DNA of 64,000 nucleotides from Pseudohoeflea sp964511625 (GCA_964511625.1 CAZEJG010000020.1:4865-68864), one strand, 5' to 3'. Positions 24,732 to 32,695 are shown, numbered from the stretch's first letter. Notes: generated by a model not told the origin, from the letters alone. Translations and numbers: made by a program.

Positions 24732-25733
24732 ATGAAACATTACAAGCTCATCGCCGGCGCGGCAGTCGCGCTCGGTCTCGCCACGGGCGCCATCGCGCAG
24801 GACATCCAGTTCTTCCGCATCGGCACCGGCGGCACCGCCGGCACCTACTATCCGATCGGCGGCCTGCTCGCCAACGCCATCTCCAACCCGCCCGGCTCGC
24901 GCGCCTGTGAAGAAGGCGGCTCCTGCGGCGTTCCGGGTCTGGTGGCTTCGGCGCTCTCGGCCAACGGTTCGGTCGCCAACATCAACGCCATTGCCGGCGG
25001 CACGCTCGAATCGGGCTTCGCCCAGTCCGACGTCGCCACCTGGGCCTATACCGGCACCGGCATCTGGGAAGGCAAGGAGCCGGTCGAGAAGCTGCGCGCC
25101 ATCGCCAACCTCTATCCCGAAAGCATCCACCTGGTGGCCAGCGCCGAATCCGGCATCAATTCCGTCGCCGACCTCAAGGGCAAGAAGGTCTCGCTCGACG
25201 AGCCGGGCTCCGGCACGCTGGTCGACGCCCGCGTGATTCTCGAAGGCTACGGCCTCTCCGAGGACGACATCTCGCCGGAATACCTCAAGCCCGACCAGGC
25301 CGCCGACCGCATGCGCGACGGTGCAATGGACGCCTTCTTCTTCGTCGGCGGCTATCCGGCCGGTGCGATCGCCGAACTCGCCAGCCAGCACGACGTCAAG
25401 CTGGTGCCGATCACCTGCGACGAGGCTCCGTCGATCTGCGAGAAGTATTCCTTCTTCGCCTCCGACACCGTGCCGGGCGGCACCTATGACGGCAACCCGG
25501 ACGACGTGAAGACGCTCGCCGTGGGCGCCCAGTGGGTGACCAGCGCCGACCAGCCGGAAGAGCTGATCTACGGCATCACCAAGGCCCTGTGGAACGACAA
25601 TACCCGCAAGCAGCTCGACGCCGGCCACGCCAAGGGCAAGTCGATCACCAAGGACACCGCGCTCAACGGCGTCGGCATCCCGCTGCATCCGGGCGCCGAA
25701 AAATTCTACAAGGAAGCCGGCCTGTTGAAGTAA
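24732..25733 (+). CDS. TAXI-family TRAP transporter solute-binding protein
   Basis: 333 residues with a signal peptide (residues 1-23, ending GAIAQD). The mature start IQFFRIGTGGTAGTYYPIGGLLANA is the defining motif of TAXI (TRAP-associated extracytoplasmic immunogenic) proteins. The later AGGTLESGFAQSDVATWAYTGTG and LKGKKVSLDEPGSGTLVDAR fit the two-lobe ligand site. It binds a small organic anion in the periplasm (glutamate or another dicarboxylate in known cases) for the sodium-driven permease downstream. GGGAGT lies just ahead of the start. A strong hairpin separates it from the permease gene. Confidence 0.92.
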   Translation: MKHYKLIAGAAVALGLATGAIAQDIQFFRIGTGGTAGTYYPIGGLLANAISNPPGSRACEEGGSCGVPGLVASALSANGSVANINAIAGGTLESGFAQSDVATWAYTGTGIWEGKEPVEKLRAIANLYPESIHLVASAESGINSVADLKGKKVSLDEPGSGTLVDARVILEGYGLSEDDISPEYLKPDQAADRMRDGAMDAFFFVGGYPAGAIAELASQHDVKLVPITCDEAPSICEKYSFFASDTVPGGTYDGNPDDVKTLAVGAQWVTSADQPEELIYGITKALWNDNTRKQLDAGHAKGKSITKDTALNGVGIPLHPGAEKFYKEAGLLK

Positions 25734-25767
25734 GGCAGGCGGTTCGCCTCTGAGGCACCACGATCCC

Positions 25768-25800
25768 CAGGGGGCCGCGCAGAAATTGCGTGGCCCCCTG
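25768..25800 (+). terminator. intra-operon hairpin between TRAP binding protein and permease
   Basis: CAGGGGGCCgCGCA pairs with TTGCGtGGCCCCCTG around a short loop, followed by TTTCG. The stem is strong but the T-run is short. It probably acts as a partial terminator or 3' stabiliser, allowing more binding protein than permease to be made. Confidence 0.6.
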
Positions 25801-25850
25801 TTTCGCGACTGACAAGACGATACCGAACAACAAGAAGAATGGTGGGGACC

Positions 25851-27929
25851 ATGAGCGTGGACAAAGAGAAGGCGGAAACTGCCGAGGACGTTCGTCATCT
25901 GACGGCTGACGAATTACAGGCGATCGAGGAGACCTATGATCCGGAACTTCGCTTCCGTGTCCTCGTCTGGCCGCTGACGATCTTTACCGCGACGGTCCTG
26001 TTCCTGCTGTCGTGCTACCATTTCTACACCGCCGGCTTCGGAATTCCTCAAGCGACCGTCCATCGCGGCCTGCATCTGGGCGTCACCCTGCTTGTGGTCT
26101 TCCTGAGCTTCTCCGCTTTCGGCAAGAAGGAGATCAAGCCCGGCGCGCTCGCCCCCTTCGGCCTGCCGCTGATCGACTGGGTGCTCGGCATAGCCGGCTT
26201 CGTCGCCGCCCTCTACGTGCCCTGGATCTATTCCGAACTCGCCTTCCGCGTCGGCGATCCCCTGCCCATCGACATCGTCATGGGCACGATCCTCATCGTG
26301 GTGCTGCTCGAGGCGGTACGCCGTTCCATGGGCTGGCCGCTGCCGGTGATCGCCATCCTCTTCATCGCCTACGCCTATTTCGGCAAGTCGATGCCCGGCA
26401 TCTTCGTCCATCCGGGCGCCAGTTGGGCCAACATCGTCAACCACCTCTATCTGACCTCGCAGGGTATCTACGGCACCGCGCTCGGCGTCATCGCAACTTA
26501 CGTGTTCCATTTCGTGCTCTTCGGCGTGATGGCCACCCGCATCGGCCTCGGCCAGCTTTTCATCGACGTCGCCTCCGCGCTCGCCGGACGCTATGCCGGC
26601 GGTCCGGCCAAGGTCTCGGTGCTCTCCTCCGCGCTGCTCGGCTCGATTTCCGGCTCCTCGATCGCCAACACGGTGACCACCGGCGCGCTGACCATTCCGG
26701 CGATGATCCGCATCGGCTATCCCCGCCACTTCGCCGCAGCCGTCGAGGCCGCCGCCTCCACGGGCGGACAGATCACCCCGCCGGTCATGGGCGCCGTGGC
26801 CTTCCTGATGATCGAGTATCTCGGCCTGCCGCTCACCACCATCCTGACCGCCGCCCTGGTGCCCGCCTTCATGCACTTCTTCGGCGTTCTGGTGCAGGTG
26901 CATCTGGAAGCCCGCCGGCTCGGCCTGCGCGGTCTTTCCGCCGAGGAGATCCCCAATGCTTGGAAGGTCCTGAAGGAAGGCTGGCTGTCGGTGGTACCGC
27001 TCCTGGTGCTCGTCGCCATCCTTCTGTCCGGCCGCACCCCCTTTGCCGCCGCCTTCTGGTCGATCACCGCCTGCATCATCGTGCTGGTCATCCAGCAGGT
27101 GCGTGAAGGCGGGCTTCTCGCCGGCCTAAAGGGCACCGCCCACGGCGTCTGGGAAGGCTTCATTCTCGGTGCCAAGCAGTCGCTTTCGGTCACCGCGGCG
27201 GCCGCCCTGGTCGGCGTCGTCATCGGCGTGGTCACGCTCACCGGCGTCGGCTTCAAGATCGCCTACATGGTCACCGGCATCGCCCAGGACTGGGCCGGCT
27301 CGATCCACACCATGCTGGCATTCCTTCCCTTCGAACTGATGACCATCCCGACGCTGACGCTGCTCTTCACGCTGGTGCTGACGGCGGTCGTCTGCATCCT
27401 GATGGGCTGCGGCATTCCGACGACGGCCAACTACATCATCATGGTCGCCGTCGCAGCCCCCATCCTCGGCCTGCTCGGCGTCCAGCCGCTCGTCGCCCAC
27501 TTCTTCGTCTTCTATTACGGGGTGCTGGCCGACGTGACGCCACCGGTGGCGATGGCGGCCTATGCGGGCGCAGGCATCGCCGATGCCAACGCCTTCAAGG
27601 CCGGCAACACCGCCTTCCGGCTCTCCATGGGCAAGGCGCTGGTGCCCTTCGTCTTCGCCTTCCAGCCCGCGCTGCTGCTGGTCACCGATAATTTCACCTG
27701 GACCGCCTTCGCCCTCGCCTTCGGCGGCACCGTGCTCGGCATCTGGGCGCTGGCCGCCGCCGTCTCCAACTGGCTCTTCGCGCCGCTCCGCTGGTACGAA
27801 CGCATCGCGCTGGTACTCTCGGCAATCCTGCTGGTCGCCCCGGATTTGACGGCCACCGTCGTGGGCCTGTTGCTGATGGCACCGGTGGCGGCACGGCAGT
27901 TGCTGATGAAGGAACCGGCGCCGGCGTGA
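25851..27929 (+). CDS. TRAP transporter permease, fused small and large subunits (DctQM type)
   Basis: 692 residues from the ATG at 25851, chosen because GGTGGGG precedes it; an in-frame ATG at 25839 is possible. The N-terminal part holds a DctQ-like four-helix unit (LRFRVLVWPLTIFTATVLFL onward). The rest is the DctM large subunit of 12 or more helices, with SGSSIANTVTTGALTIPAM and the GGQITPPVMGAVAFLM segment typical of TAXI-type fused permeases. A second inverted-repeat motif GIPTTANYIIMVAVAAPIL corresponds to the other half of the elevator domain. Secondary, sodium-gradient-driven import of an organic acid. Operonic with the TAXI binding protein. Confidence 0.93.
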   Translation: MSVDKEKAETAEDVRHLTADELQAIEETYDPELRFRVLVWPLTIFTATVLFLLSCYHFYTAGFGIPQATVHRGLHLGVTLLVVFLSFSAFGKKEIKPGALAPFGLPLIDWVLGIAGFVAALYVPWIYSELAFRVGDPLPIDIVMGTILIVVLLEAVRRSMGWPLPVIAILFIAYAYFGKSMPGIFVHPGASWANIVNHLYLTSQGIYGTALGVIATYVFHFVLFGVMATRIGLGQLFIDVASALAGRYAGGPAKVSVLSSALLGSISGSSIANTVTTGALTIPAMIRIGYPRHFAAAVEAAASTGGQITPPVMGAVAFLMIEYLGLPLTTILTAALVPAFMHFFGVLVQVHLEARRLGLRGLSAEEIPNAWKVLKEGWLSVVPLLVLVAILLSGRTPFAAAFWSITACIIVLVIQQVREGGLLAGLKGTAHGVWEGFILGAKQSLSVTAAAALVGVVIGVVTLTGVGFKIAYMVTGIAQDWAGSIHTMLAFLPFELMTIPTLTLLFTLVLTAVVCILMGCGIPTTANYIIMVAVAAPILGLLGVQPLVAHFFVFYYGVLADVTPPVAMAAYAGAGIADANAFKAGNTAFRLSMGKALVPFVFAFQPALLLVTDNFTWTAFALAFGGTVLGIWALAAAVSNWLFAPLRWYERIALVLSAILLVAPDLTATVVGLLLMAPVAARQLLMKEPAPA

Positions 27930-28133
27930 GGGGGGCACTAAATAGGCATGTCGTGAACGGCGCGGTGTTGCTGCTTTGCGCCCTCATTTCGGACGTTCGC
28001 ACGCCCTTGGCCTTGTTTCGCAAGCTGCCGCTCGTTGCGTCGGGAGCTAAATTCTATCGGGGTTGGGGAGTTCGCTTTCGCAGCATGACTAGTTTGGATG
28101 TAATATCACGAAAAAGGCCAAGTCCCGATTGGG

Positions 28134-29426
28134 TTATAGCTTCCTAAGATTCTCTATCTCGCGAAGCGCGGCACGTTCAAACCGCTTGATTTGCTTAGTG
28201 ATCTTTTCGTCGTCATCGAAGGCAGCTGCGCTTCGTCGCCCGTAGGAAGAGAAGTTGCGAACCGTTCGAAGACCATCGTCGTCACGCACCTTGAGATGGG
28301 TGAAGCGACGATACAAACGCTTGGTGTGCACCTTCTTGGACTTGCCCAAAGCAATATTAAGCTCGGCGATCTTGTGGGTTCGACGCATCGCCCTTTTCAT
28401 CTTGCGCCACTGGCGAGCGAGGGAACTCTCACGAATTGCAGGCCCCGCTTCATGGAGCGCGAAGCCGAGGTATTGTGCCGCTTTCCCCGCCACGGCGCCT
28501 GTACCTGTGAACTCGGTCCTCTCGGTCTTGTGCGGCGAGATCTCCAACTTCTCCGCCTTGATCAGATCCATGATTTTCGCTTCAGCCGCCGTGGCGTGAG
28601 CAGGGTCGCAGATCACCAAGATGTCGTCCGAATACCGGCGATAAATCGCACCTATGCTTTCGCAGTAGGCGCGTGCAGCGGCGTCGAAATCAATCATGTA
28701 TAGGTTCGACGCTGCTGCGCTGATGGGAGTGCCCTGAGGGATGCCTCGCCGATGCCCCTTTGCGAGTTCTGGGTTAGGGTGGAACTTGATACCACTGGCT
28801 TTTAGCTCTTCGACGCTGGCGATCCGGTCCCGGCTCTTCTCTTTCAGCCGGGCGGCGAACGTGGCATTTGCCTTGAGCTCTTTCATATCGACGTAGTGAA
28901 ATGCGGTAATCGCCCGAAACACACGCATCCAATGTTCGGGGAGCGACGTTTCGCCCAGCAAAGCCTTCAGGCGGCGTTTTAGGAGGGCGTGATCAAGGTT
29001 GTCGAAGAAGCTGCTGACGTCGAAAGCAAGTATCGTGACGGGGGCATGGGTCTTGGCAAAGCCAAGTACTTCCGCCGAGAAATCGTAGTTGCCGCGTCCG
29101 AGGGCACGATAGGCCAGAACGCTATCGGACAGGCCTGCGGATCCATAATGGGCGTCCAGCAACTTATTCATCTCGCTCGCGTAGAACGAAAGTATGCAGG
29201 CGTCTCGGTGCGATGCATACTTGATTGGGCGGTCCTTTGAAGTGATCGTCCGAGTCCCAGTCTTCGGGCATTTTTTGTAGCGCTTTTCGGATTTCGTGTA
29301 ATGCAGGAGGGGCAGGAAAGAGTGCTGAAGCACGAAGCCCGGATTCACCACCTTGCTGGCGAACTTCTCGCCTACGGGCATATCGAAATGGCGGTAGCCT
29401 CTGGATTTAAACCAATCGAGCGGCAT
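28134..29426 (-). CDS. drt2: antiviral reverse transcriptase, Drt2 type
   Basis: 430 residues from the ATG at 29426, preceded by AGGAGG six bases away; the open frame continues upstream without a start of similar quality. Core RT motifs are intact: motif A TILAFDVSSFFDNLDH with Asp136, motif B GIPQGTPIS (228-236), motif C YRRYSDDIL with Asp267 and Asp268. The N-terminal FKSRGYRHFDMPVGEKF and YASHRDACILSFYA segments fit the unknown-group/Drt2 RTs rather than retrons or group II introns. There is no maturase or endonuclease domain. The RNA leader encodes a stop-free 129-base unit (separate entries), which independently supports Drt2. Role: phage-triggered synthesis of a toxic concatemeric gene. 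Confidence 0.9.
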   Translation of the reverse strand: MPLDWFKSRGYRHFDMPVGEKFASKVVNPGFVLQHSFLPLLHYTKSEKRYKKCPKTGTRTITSKDRPIKYASHRDACILSFYASEMNKLLDAHYGSAGLSDSVLAYRALGRGNYDFSAEVLGFAKTHAPVTILAFDVSSFFDNLDHALLKRRLKALLGETSLPEHWMRVFRAITAFHYVDMKELKANATFAARLKEKSRDRIASVEELKASGIKFHPNPELAKGHRRGIPQGTPISAAASNLYMIDFDAAARAYCESIGAIYRRYSDDILVICDPAHATAAEAKIMDLIKAEKLEISPHKTERTEFTGTGAVAGKAAQYLGFALHEAGPAIRESSLARQWRKMKRAMRRTHKIAELNIALGKSKKVHTKRLYRRFTHLKVRDDDGLRTVRNFSSYGRRSAAAFDDDEKITKQIKRFERAALREIENLRKL

Positions 29427-29582
29427 TGGGCCTCCTAAACGCAGAGTTCGGAGGACTGGCCCTGACCCTGGGCTCCGGTTTTTAGGCCGGGCGTCCCCCG
29501 AACGCACGCCACCATCTGTCAGCGTATACGTTCGGCGTGTTTTCTCCGAACGCCTCGCAGACACGGGTCTCGAAACGCGAGG

Positions 29583-29605
29583 TGGTATAATGTAACCGTG
29601 GAGGT
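29583..29605 (+). promoter_or_regulatory. neo -10 element and ribosome binding site
   Basis: TGG followed by TATAAT (29586-29591) is a perfect extended -10. GGAGGT (29600-29605) is a perfect Shine-Dalgarno sequence, seven bases before the ATG at 29613. In the chromosome the region 17 bases upstream of the -10 (ACGGGT) is no -35, so the promoter is incomplete until the cDNA is concatenated. Confidence 0.8.
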
Positions 29606-29691
29606 CCGAGCGATGCTCAGTGTCTCATTCACTCTGGATCTGGTCGCGGCGATGCTGTTCGGCATCGTGCTGCCAGGTCACCATAAAGAAG

Positions 29692-29697
29692 TTGACA
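29692..29697 (+). promoter_or_regulatory. neo -35 element, usable only in the concatemer
   Basis: A perfect TTGACA near the end of the template unit. Nine bases (to 29706) plus eight bases (29578-29585) separate it from TATAAT in the joined product: 17 bp, the optimum for sigma-70. In the chromosome it lies 100 bases downstream of the -10 and cannot work with it. Confidence 0.8.
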
Positions 29698-29821
29698 AGT
29701 TCAACGGCCAAACCCGTGAGCCAATTCCCTCGGGCATACATTATTTGGGGAGCGCATACGTGTCATTCAAGACTGCGACGGATTATTTCGTGATGAGATG
29801 ACAGCATACGAAAGGGGGAGG

Positions 29822-29851
29822 CTTATACGGATATTCTCGACAGAGAGTAAA
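29822..29851 (-). promoter_or_regulatory. candidate promoter of the Drt2 template RNA
   Basis: On the minus strand, TTTACT (29851-29846) and TATAAG (29827-29822) are separated by 18 bases. Match to sigma-70 consensus is 4/6 and 5/6. Position fits transcription starting near 29815, upstream of all the structured RNA. Confidence 0.45.
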
Positions 29852-30010
29852 GCTCCGGTTTGGGCCGGAATTGCGGACGAATGGCAGCTAAGCCCAAGTA
29901 ATGTTCGAAAGTTGCCATTTCCTTCACGGCCCCGATGCTGTCGCTCATTGGAGTCCGCCGCAGCAGTCGAGATAGGCTCACCACCTCAAATTGAACGCAA
30001 CCCCTCCCCC

Positions 30011-31210
30011 TCACCCCAGATCCGCCAGCGCCTCCGGCATCCAGTGGCGCTCTTTCCGGCTGGCGGCGAAGAAGCGGCGGCCGTGTTTTTCGAGCGCCTT
30101 GTGGTCGATCTCGAAGCCCAGGCCCGGCGTCTGCGGCATGTCGAACCAGCCGCGATTGTGCAGGAACGGCGCGCTCATCACCGCGTCGCGGCCCTCCGGC
30201 ACCCAGCCCGGCGGCGCATAGGGGTATTCGAACAGCATCTCGCCGGCGAAGCCGCTGGCGGCGAAGATGTGGGCGTTGACGATGAAGCCGAAGCCGTTGG
30301 TCCAGCAATGCGGCGTGAATTTCAGCCCGGCCTCGCGGCAGAATTCGGCGACTTCCATGCCCTGCTGCACGCCGCCGGCCCACATCGCGTCGGGCTGGAG
30401 GATGTTGTAGCACCCCATCGTCCCCATGCGGATGAGTTCGCTCGCACCCATCGCATGCAGTTCGCCGCCGGCGATCGGCACCCGTGAATAGGTCGTCAGC
30501 TGCGCGATCTCCTCGTGCCACTCGCCGAAGAGAGGTTCTTCCACCCAGGCGAGCCCCACATCGGCGGCCGCGTCAACGAAACGCTTGGCGCGGTCGAGCG
30601 ACCAGATGGGCGCGTCGCCGTTCTGGGTCAGCCGAAAAGCCTGGTTGCAGTCGACGGAAATCTTCATCCGGCCCGCCATGTGTTTGGCGACATCGGAAAT
30701 ATGTTCGATATCGACGGCCTCGTCGAAATCGTGGACCCGGACCTTCATGGTCTCGAAGCCGTCGTCAAAGCGCGCCTCGGCCTCCTCGCGTCGCGCGCCG
30801 GTGTCCTTGATCTCGCCGGCCGAGGCATAGAGCTTGATGCGGTCATGGGTGCCTCCCAGCAGCTTGTAGAGCGGCAGGCCTGCGCGCTTGGCCTTGATGT
30901 CCCAGAAGGCCGGCTCCAGCCACCAGTTGAAGTTGCCGCCGATCGCCATGATGCGGATCCGCTCGGCCATCAGGTCGATATCTTCAGGGTCCTGACCAAG
31001 AAAGAGATTAGCCATGGTGTCGCCAATGCCGGCGCGGTCGCGGCCGCCGCCCGGGAACGCGCTCCAGCCCTCGATGCCGTCGTCGGTGATGAAGCGCGCC
31101 AGCGTGAAGGAGGCCGTCTTCCGGATCGTGCCGGGAATCCACGAGGGCGCGAAAGGCGCCGGCAAGGGCGCATTGACCACATAGAGTTCGAGCCGATCGA
31201 GAACCTGCAT
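30011..31210 (-). CDS. mandelate racemase/muconate lactonizing (enolase superfamily) enzyme
   Basis: 399 residues from the ATG at 31210 (AAGGTGAG upstream). The N-terminal capping domain is followed by the TIM barrel. Metal ligands are visible: Asp in MKISVDCNQAF, Glu in LAWVEEPLF, Glu in VPIAGGELHA. A His lies in FTPHCWTNGFG. The Lys-containing motif at the end of the second strand reads TMKVRVHD (K-x-R). This pattern fits acid-sugar dehydratases of the MR group, which abstract a proton alpha to a carboxylate. It may supply the pathway for the organic acid imported by the TRAP system on the other side of the Drt2 insertion. Exact substrate unknown. Confidence 0.88.
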   Translation of the reverse strand: MQVLDRLELYVVNAPLPAPFAPSWIPGTIRKTASFTLARFITDDGIEGWSAFPGGGRDRAGIGDTMANLFLGQDPEDIDLMAERIRIMAIGGNFNWWLEPAFWDIKAKRAGLPLYKLLGGTHDRIKLYASAGEIKDTGARREEAEARFDDGFETMKVRVHDFDEAVDIEHISDVAKHMAGRMKISVDCNQAFRLTQNGDAPIWSLDRAKRFVDAAADVGLAWVEEPLFGEWHEEIAQLTTYSRVPIAGGELHAMGASELIRMGTMGCYNILQPDAMWAGGVQQGMEVAEFCREAGLKFTPHCWTNGFGFIVNAHIFAASGFAGEMLFEYPYAPPGWVPEGRDAVMSAPFLHNRGWFDMPQTPGLGFEIDHKALEKHGRRFFAASRKERHWMPEALADLG

Positions 31211-31510
31211 TGCACTCACCTTTCCGCATCCCGAGGCTTTCGCCGAGATGGCGTGCCCTGTCCGATGCGGAAAGGCTAGGAAGGAAGTGGACGCTTCACC
31301 ATGTCCATTTTGACATTTTGGGCAGACCAGTTTGCGGTTAAATGCGTGATCGGATGGGATGGGACCAAACATGTTTCGCGGCAGAATAAGATAATTCCAA
31401 CTTCAACGGAGAATTGCCTCACAGCCTCAGCACTTGCAAAGACTGCAACTTTCACTTGTATTTCCCTCAGTTTCCGACACAATAATGACGTCATTTTCGG
31501 AACTCGACTT
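31211..31510. promoter_or_regulatory. intergenic promoter region with a TGTC-N6-GACA palindrome
   Basis: 300 bases between the divergent dehydratase gene and the zinc-ribbon gene. TGTC (31302-31305), six bases CATTTT and GACA (31312-31315) form a short palindrome about 95 bases ahead of the dehydratase start, a possible operator for a GntR- or LacI-like regulator. Composition becomes AT-rich from about 31290 onward. Nothing else is recognised. Confidence 0.35.
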
Positions 31511-32296
31511 ATGCCCGTTAATGGAACTTGTAGATGGTGCCGCAAAGATATGCCGGAGGAGGCGACGATTTGCACCGAGTGCAATCGTCACGACAGCCGG
31601 CTTTTTGAGCACGGAAAAGCTTTCCTGACGGTTGCGAGCATCGCAGGCGCGCTGTTTTCGGCAGCAATTTTTGCAGCCGACCCGGCGAGCCGAATTTTTA
31701 GTGCTTTATTTTATCCCCCGAACGTCGAGATATTATCTTTTAGGACAGAGCGGTCATCGCTTATTCGAAACGATGCAGGTAGATATATTTTTGTCACACG
31801 CTATGCCGTTTCTGTCCCGCTTGATGAAATTGAGAACGACGCAAGAATTCCAAAGCGTCAAATAGCCCGTACATTTGACTTGATTGAAAAAGAGATCCCG
31901 CCGGGCCGTACGATACAGATTGATACGCTCAGCCTGAGTGGTAAACGAGCCGTCCATCTCGATGGAAACGGCGCAATAGAACCGGTTATTAATATCCCAG
32001 CGTCTGAATTTCCATACGTAATCCAGTTTAGAGACGACAACTTGAAGAATGAAGGCAGAATTTTATATTACGCCGACAATGACCCTGAGCTTATCAGCCG
32101 CATAGATGATTCCGGCAAGCTTCAATCCTTGACTAAGGCAAATTGCGTTTTGTTTTATACAGCCGAGTTTTCTCGAGATGAACTTAGCAAAACTTTTCCG
32201 TGTCGCGCAGTCGCGGGATTTGTCGGAGATTTTGTCACCGCAGTCGGAGGTTACCAGCAATGGAAAGCGCAGAGAAATACAATCAAAATCGAATAA
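31511..32296 (+). CDS. hypothetical zinc-ribbon membrane protein
   Basis: 261 residues from the ATG at 31511 (MPVNGTCRWCRKDMP). The N-terminus is a treble-clef/zinc-ribbon motif CRWC...CTEC (first ~25 residues), followed by one transmembrane helix (~37-58, FLTVASIAGALFSAAIFAA). The remaining ~200 residues are beta-rich, without a family I recognise; they should be outside the membrane if the zinc ribbon is cytoplasmic. The gene is clearly AT-richer than its neighbours (for example TTTTAGTGCTTTATTTTATC), which suggests acquisition. It overlaps the next gene by 37 bases, so the two probably work together. An upstream extension to 31301 is open but lacks a convincing start. Confidence 0.7.
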   Translation: MPVNGTCRWCRKDMPEEATICTECNRHDSRLFEHGKAFLTVASIAGALFSAAIFAADPASRIFSALFYPPNVEILSFRTERSSLIRNDAGRYIFVTRYAVSVPLDEIENDARIPKRQIARTFDLIEKEIPPGRTIQIDTLSLSGKRAVHLDGNGAIEPVINIPASEFPYVIQFRDDNLKNEGRILYYADNDPELISRIDDSGKLQSLTKANCVLFYTAEFSRDELSKTFPCRAVAGFVGDFVTAVGGYQQWKAQRNTIKIE

Positions 32297-32625
32297 TGTT
32301 AGCACTTTGCATCCTGTGTGCGATGCTATTATTTGCACCACCGGCATACGCGCAACAGTCCTTTCCTGGACTGGAAGATTTCAGAATCACATCTATGAGT
32401 GAGGAGTTCACGGTCGACACAGAAGTCGTCATCGAAAGTCTACAGAACCCGGCGCCCCTCCGCGAGGCAGTTGAAAGTCAAACAAATTTCAAGTTGCCGG
32501 GAGGCGTAGACGGAGTTTTCTTCGGAAAAGAAATAGATAAGCTAAATATCTGCAAAATAATCTGCACTGGAGAAAACGGAACTCCACCTTGCTTCACCAC
32601 CTGTGGAGCACAAATTACTCAATAG
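32260..32625 (+). CDS. hypothetical small secreted protein
   Basis: 121 residues from the ATG at 32260, preceded by GGAGG. The hydrophobic segment MLALCILCAMLLFAPPAYA (about residues 13-31) followed by QQS is a signal peptide. The mature protein (~88 residues) has four cysteines near the C-terminus (CKIICTG...CFTTCG), which could form two disulfides. No known family. It overlaps the zinc-ribbon gene (stop at 32296) and shares its low GC. A membrane/secreted pair of this kind could be an envelope system of unknown purpose; no function is claimed. Confidence 0.65.
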   Translation: MESAEKYNQNRIMLALCILCAMLLFAPPAYAQQSFPGLEDFRITSMSEEFTVDTEVVIESLQNPAPLREAVESQTNFKLPGGVDGVFFGKEIDKLNICKIICTGENGTPPCFTTCGAQITQ

Positions 32626-32695
32626 TCTTGGCCCCAGCTGTCCAATTAAGCCCTCATGGCATTTTGCAAGTGCGCTCTTATATCCTTGCAGAATC

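Larger units (their letters stand above)
29578..29706 (+). other. neo: predicted 129-base reverse-transcription unit encoding the never-ending ORF (neo)
   Basis: The unit runs from just after the first AACG to the end of the second. It is 129 bases, exactly 43 codons. In the concatemer, frame +29613 has no stop in any of its 43 codons: ATG at 29613, then LSVSFTLDLVAAMLF, a central GIVLPGHHKEVDKFN, the junction codon GCG, RWYNVTVEVRA, and back to the ATG. The repeat contains one hydrophobic helix-like stretch and one beta-like stretch. In the chromosome the same frame ends at 29801, so the endless protein exists only after rolling-circle synthesis and second-strand completion. Known Drt2 systems act this way to arrest growth on infection. 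Confidence 0.85.
29427..29815 (-). ncRNA. Drt2 template RNA (predicted)
   Basis: Non-coding leader on the same strand as the reverse transcriptase. From a promoter near 29822-29851 it would start around 29815. Visible structure: a 5' hairpin (TGTCAT 29798-29803 with 29761-29766); a 9-bp stem pairing 29710-29718 with 29562-29570 (CACGGGT with ACCCGTG plus one G-U and one A-U pair) that encloses the template; and a 3' hairpin (CGTTCGG/CCGAACG, 29529-29552). The direct repeats AACG at 29574-29577 and 29703-29706 lie three bases inside each arm of the enclosing stem, where the RT would have to jump. Exact ends are not known; it may be processed from the RT mRNA. Confidence 0.8.

Noticed and set aside
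29613..29801. Ordinary 62-residue chromosomal gene with a perfect -10 and Shine-Dalgarno
   Set aside because: No -35 exists at the right distance in the chromosome, and the same signals make sense only when the template unit 29578-29706 is joined end to start; it is better read as the Drt2 neo unit.
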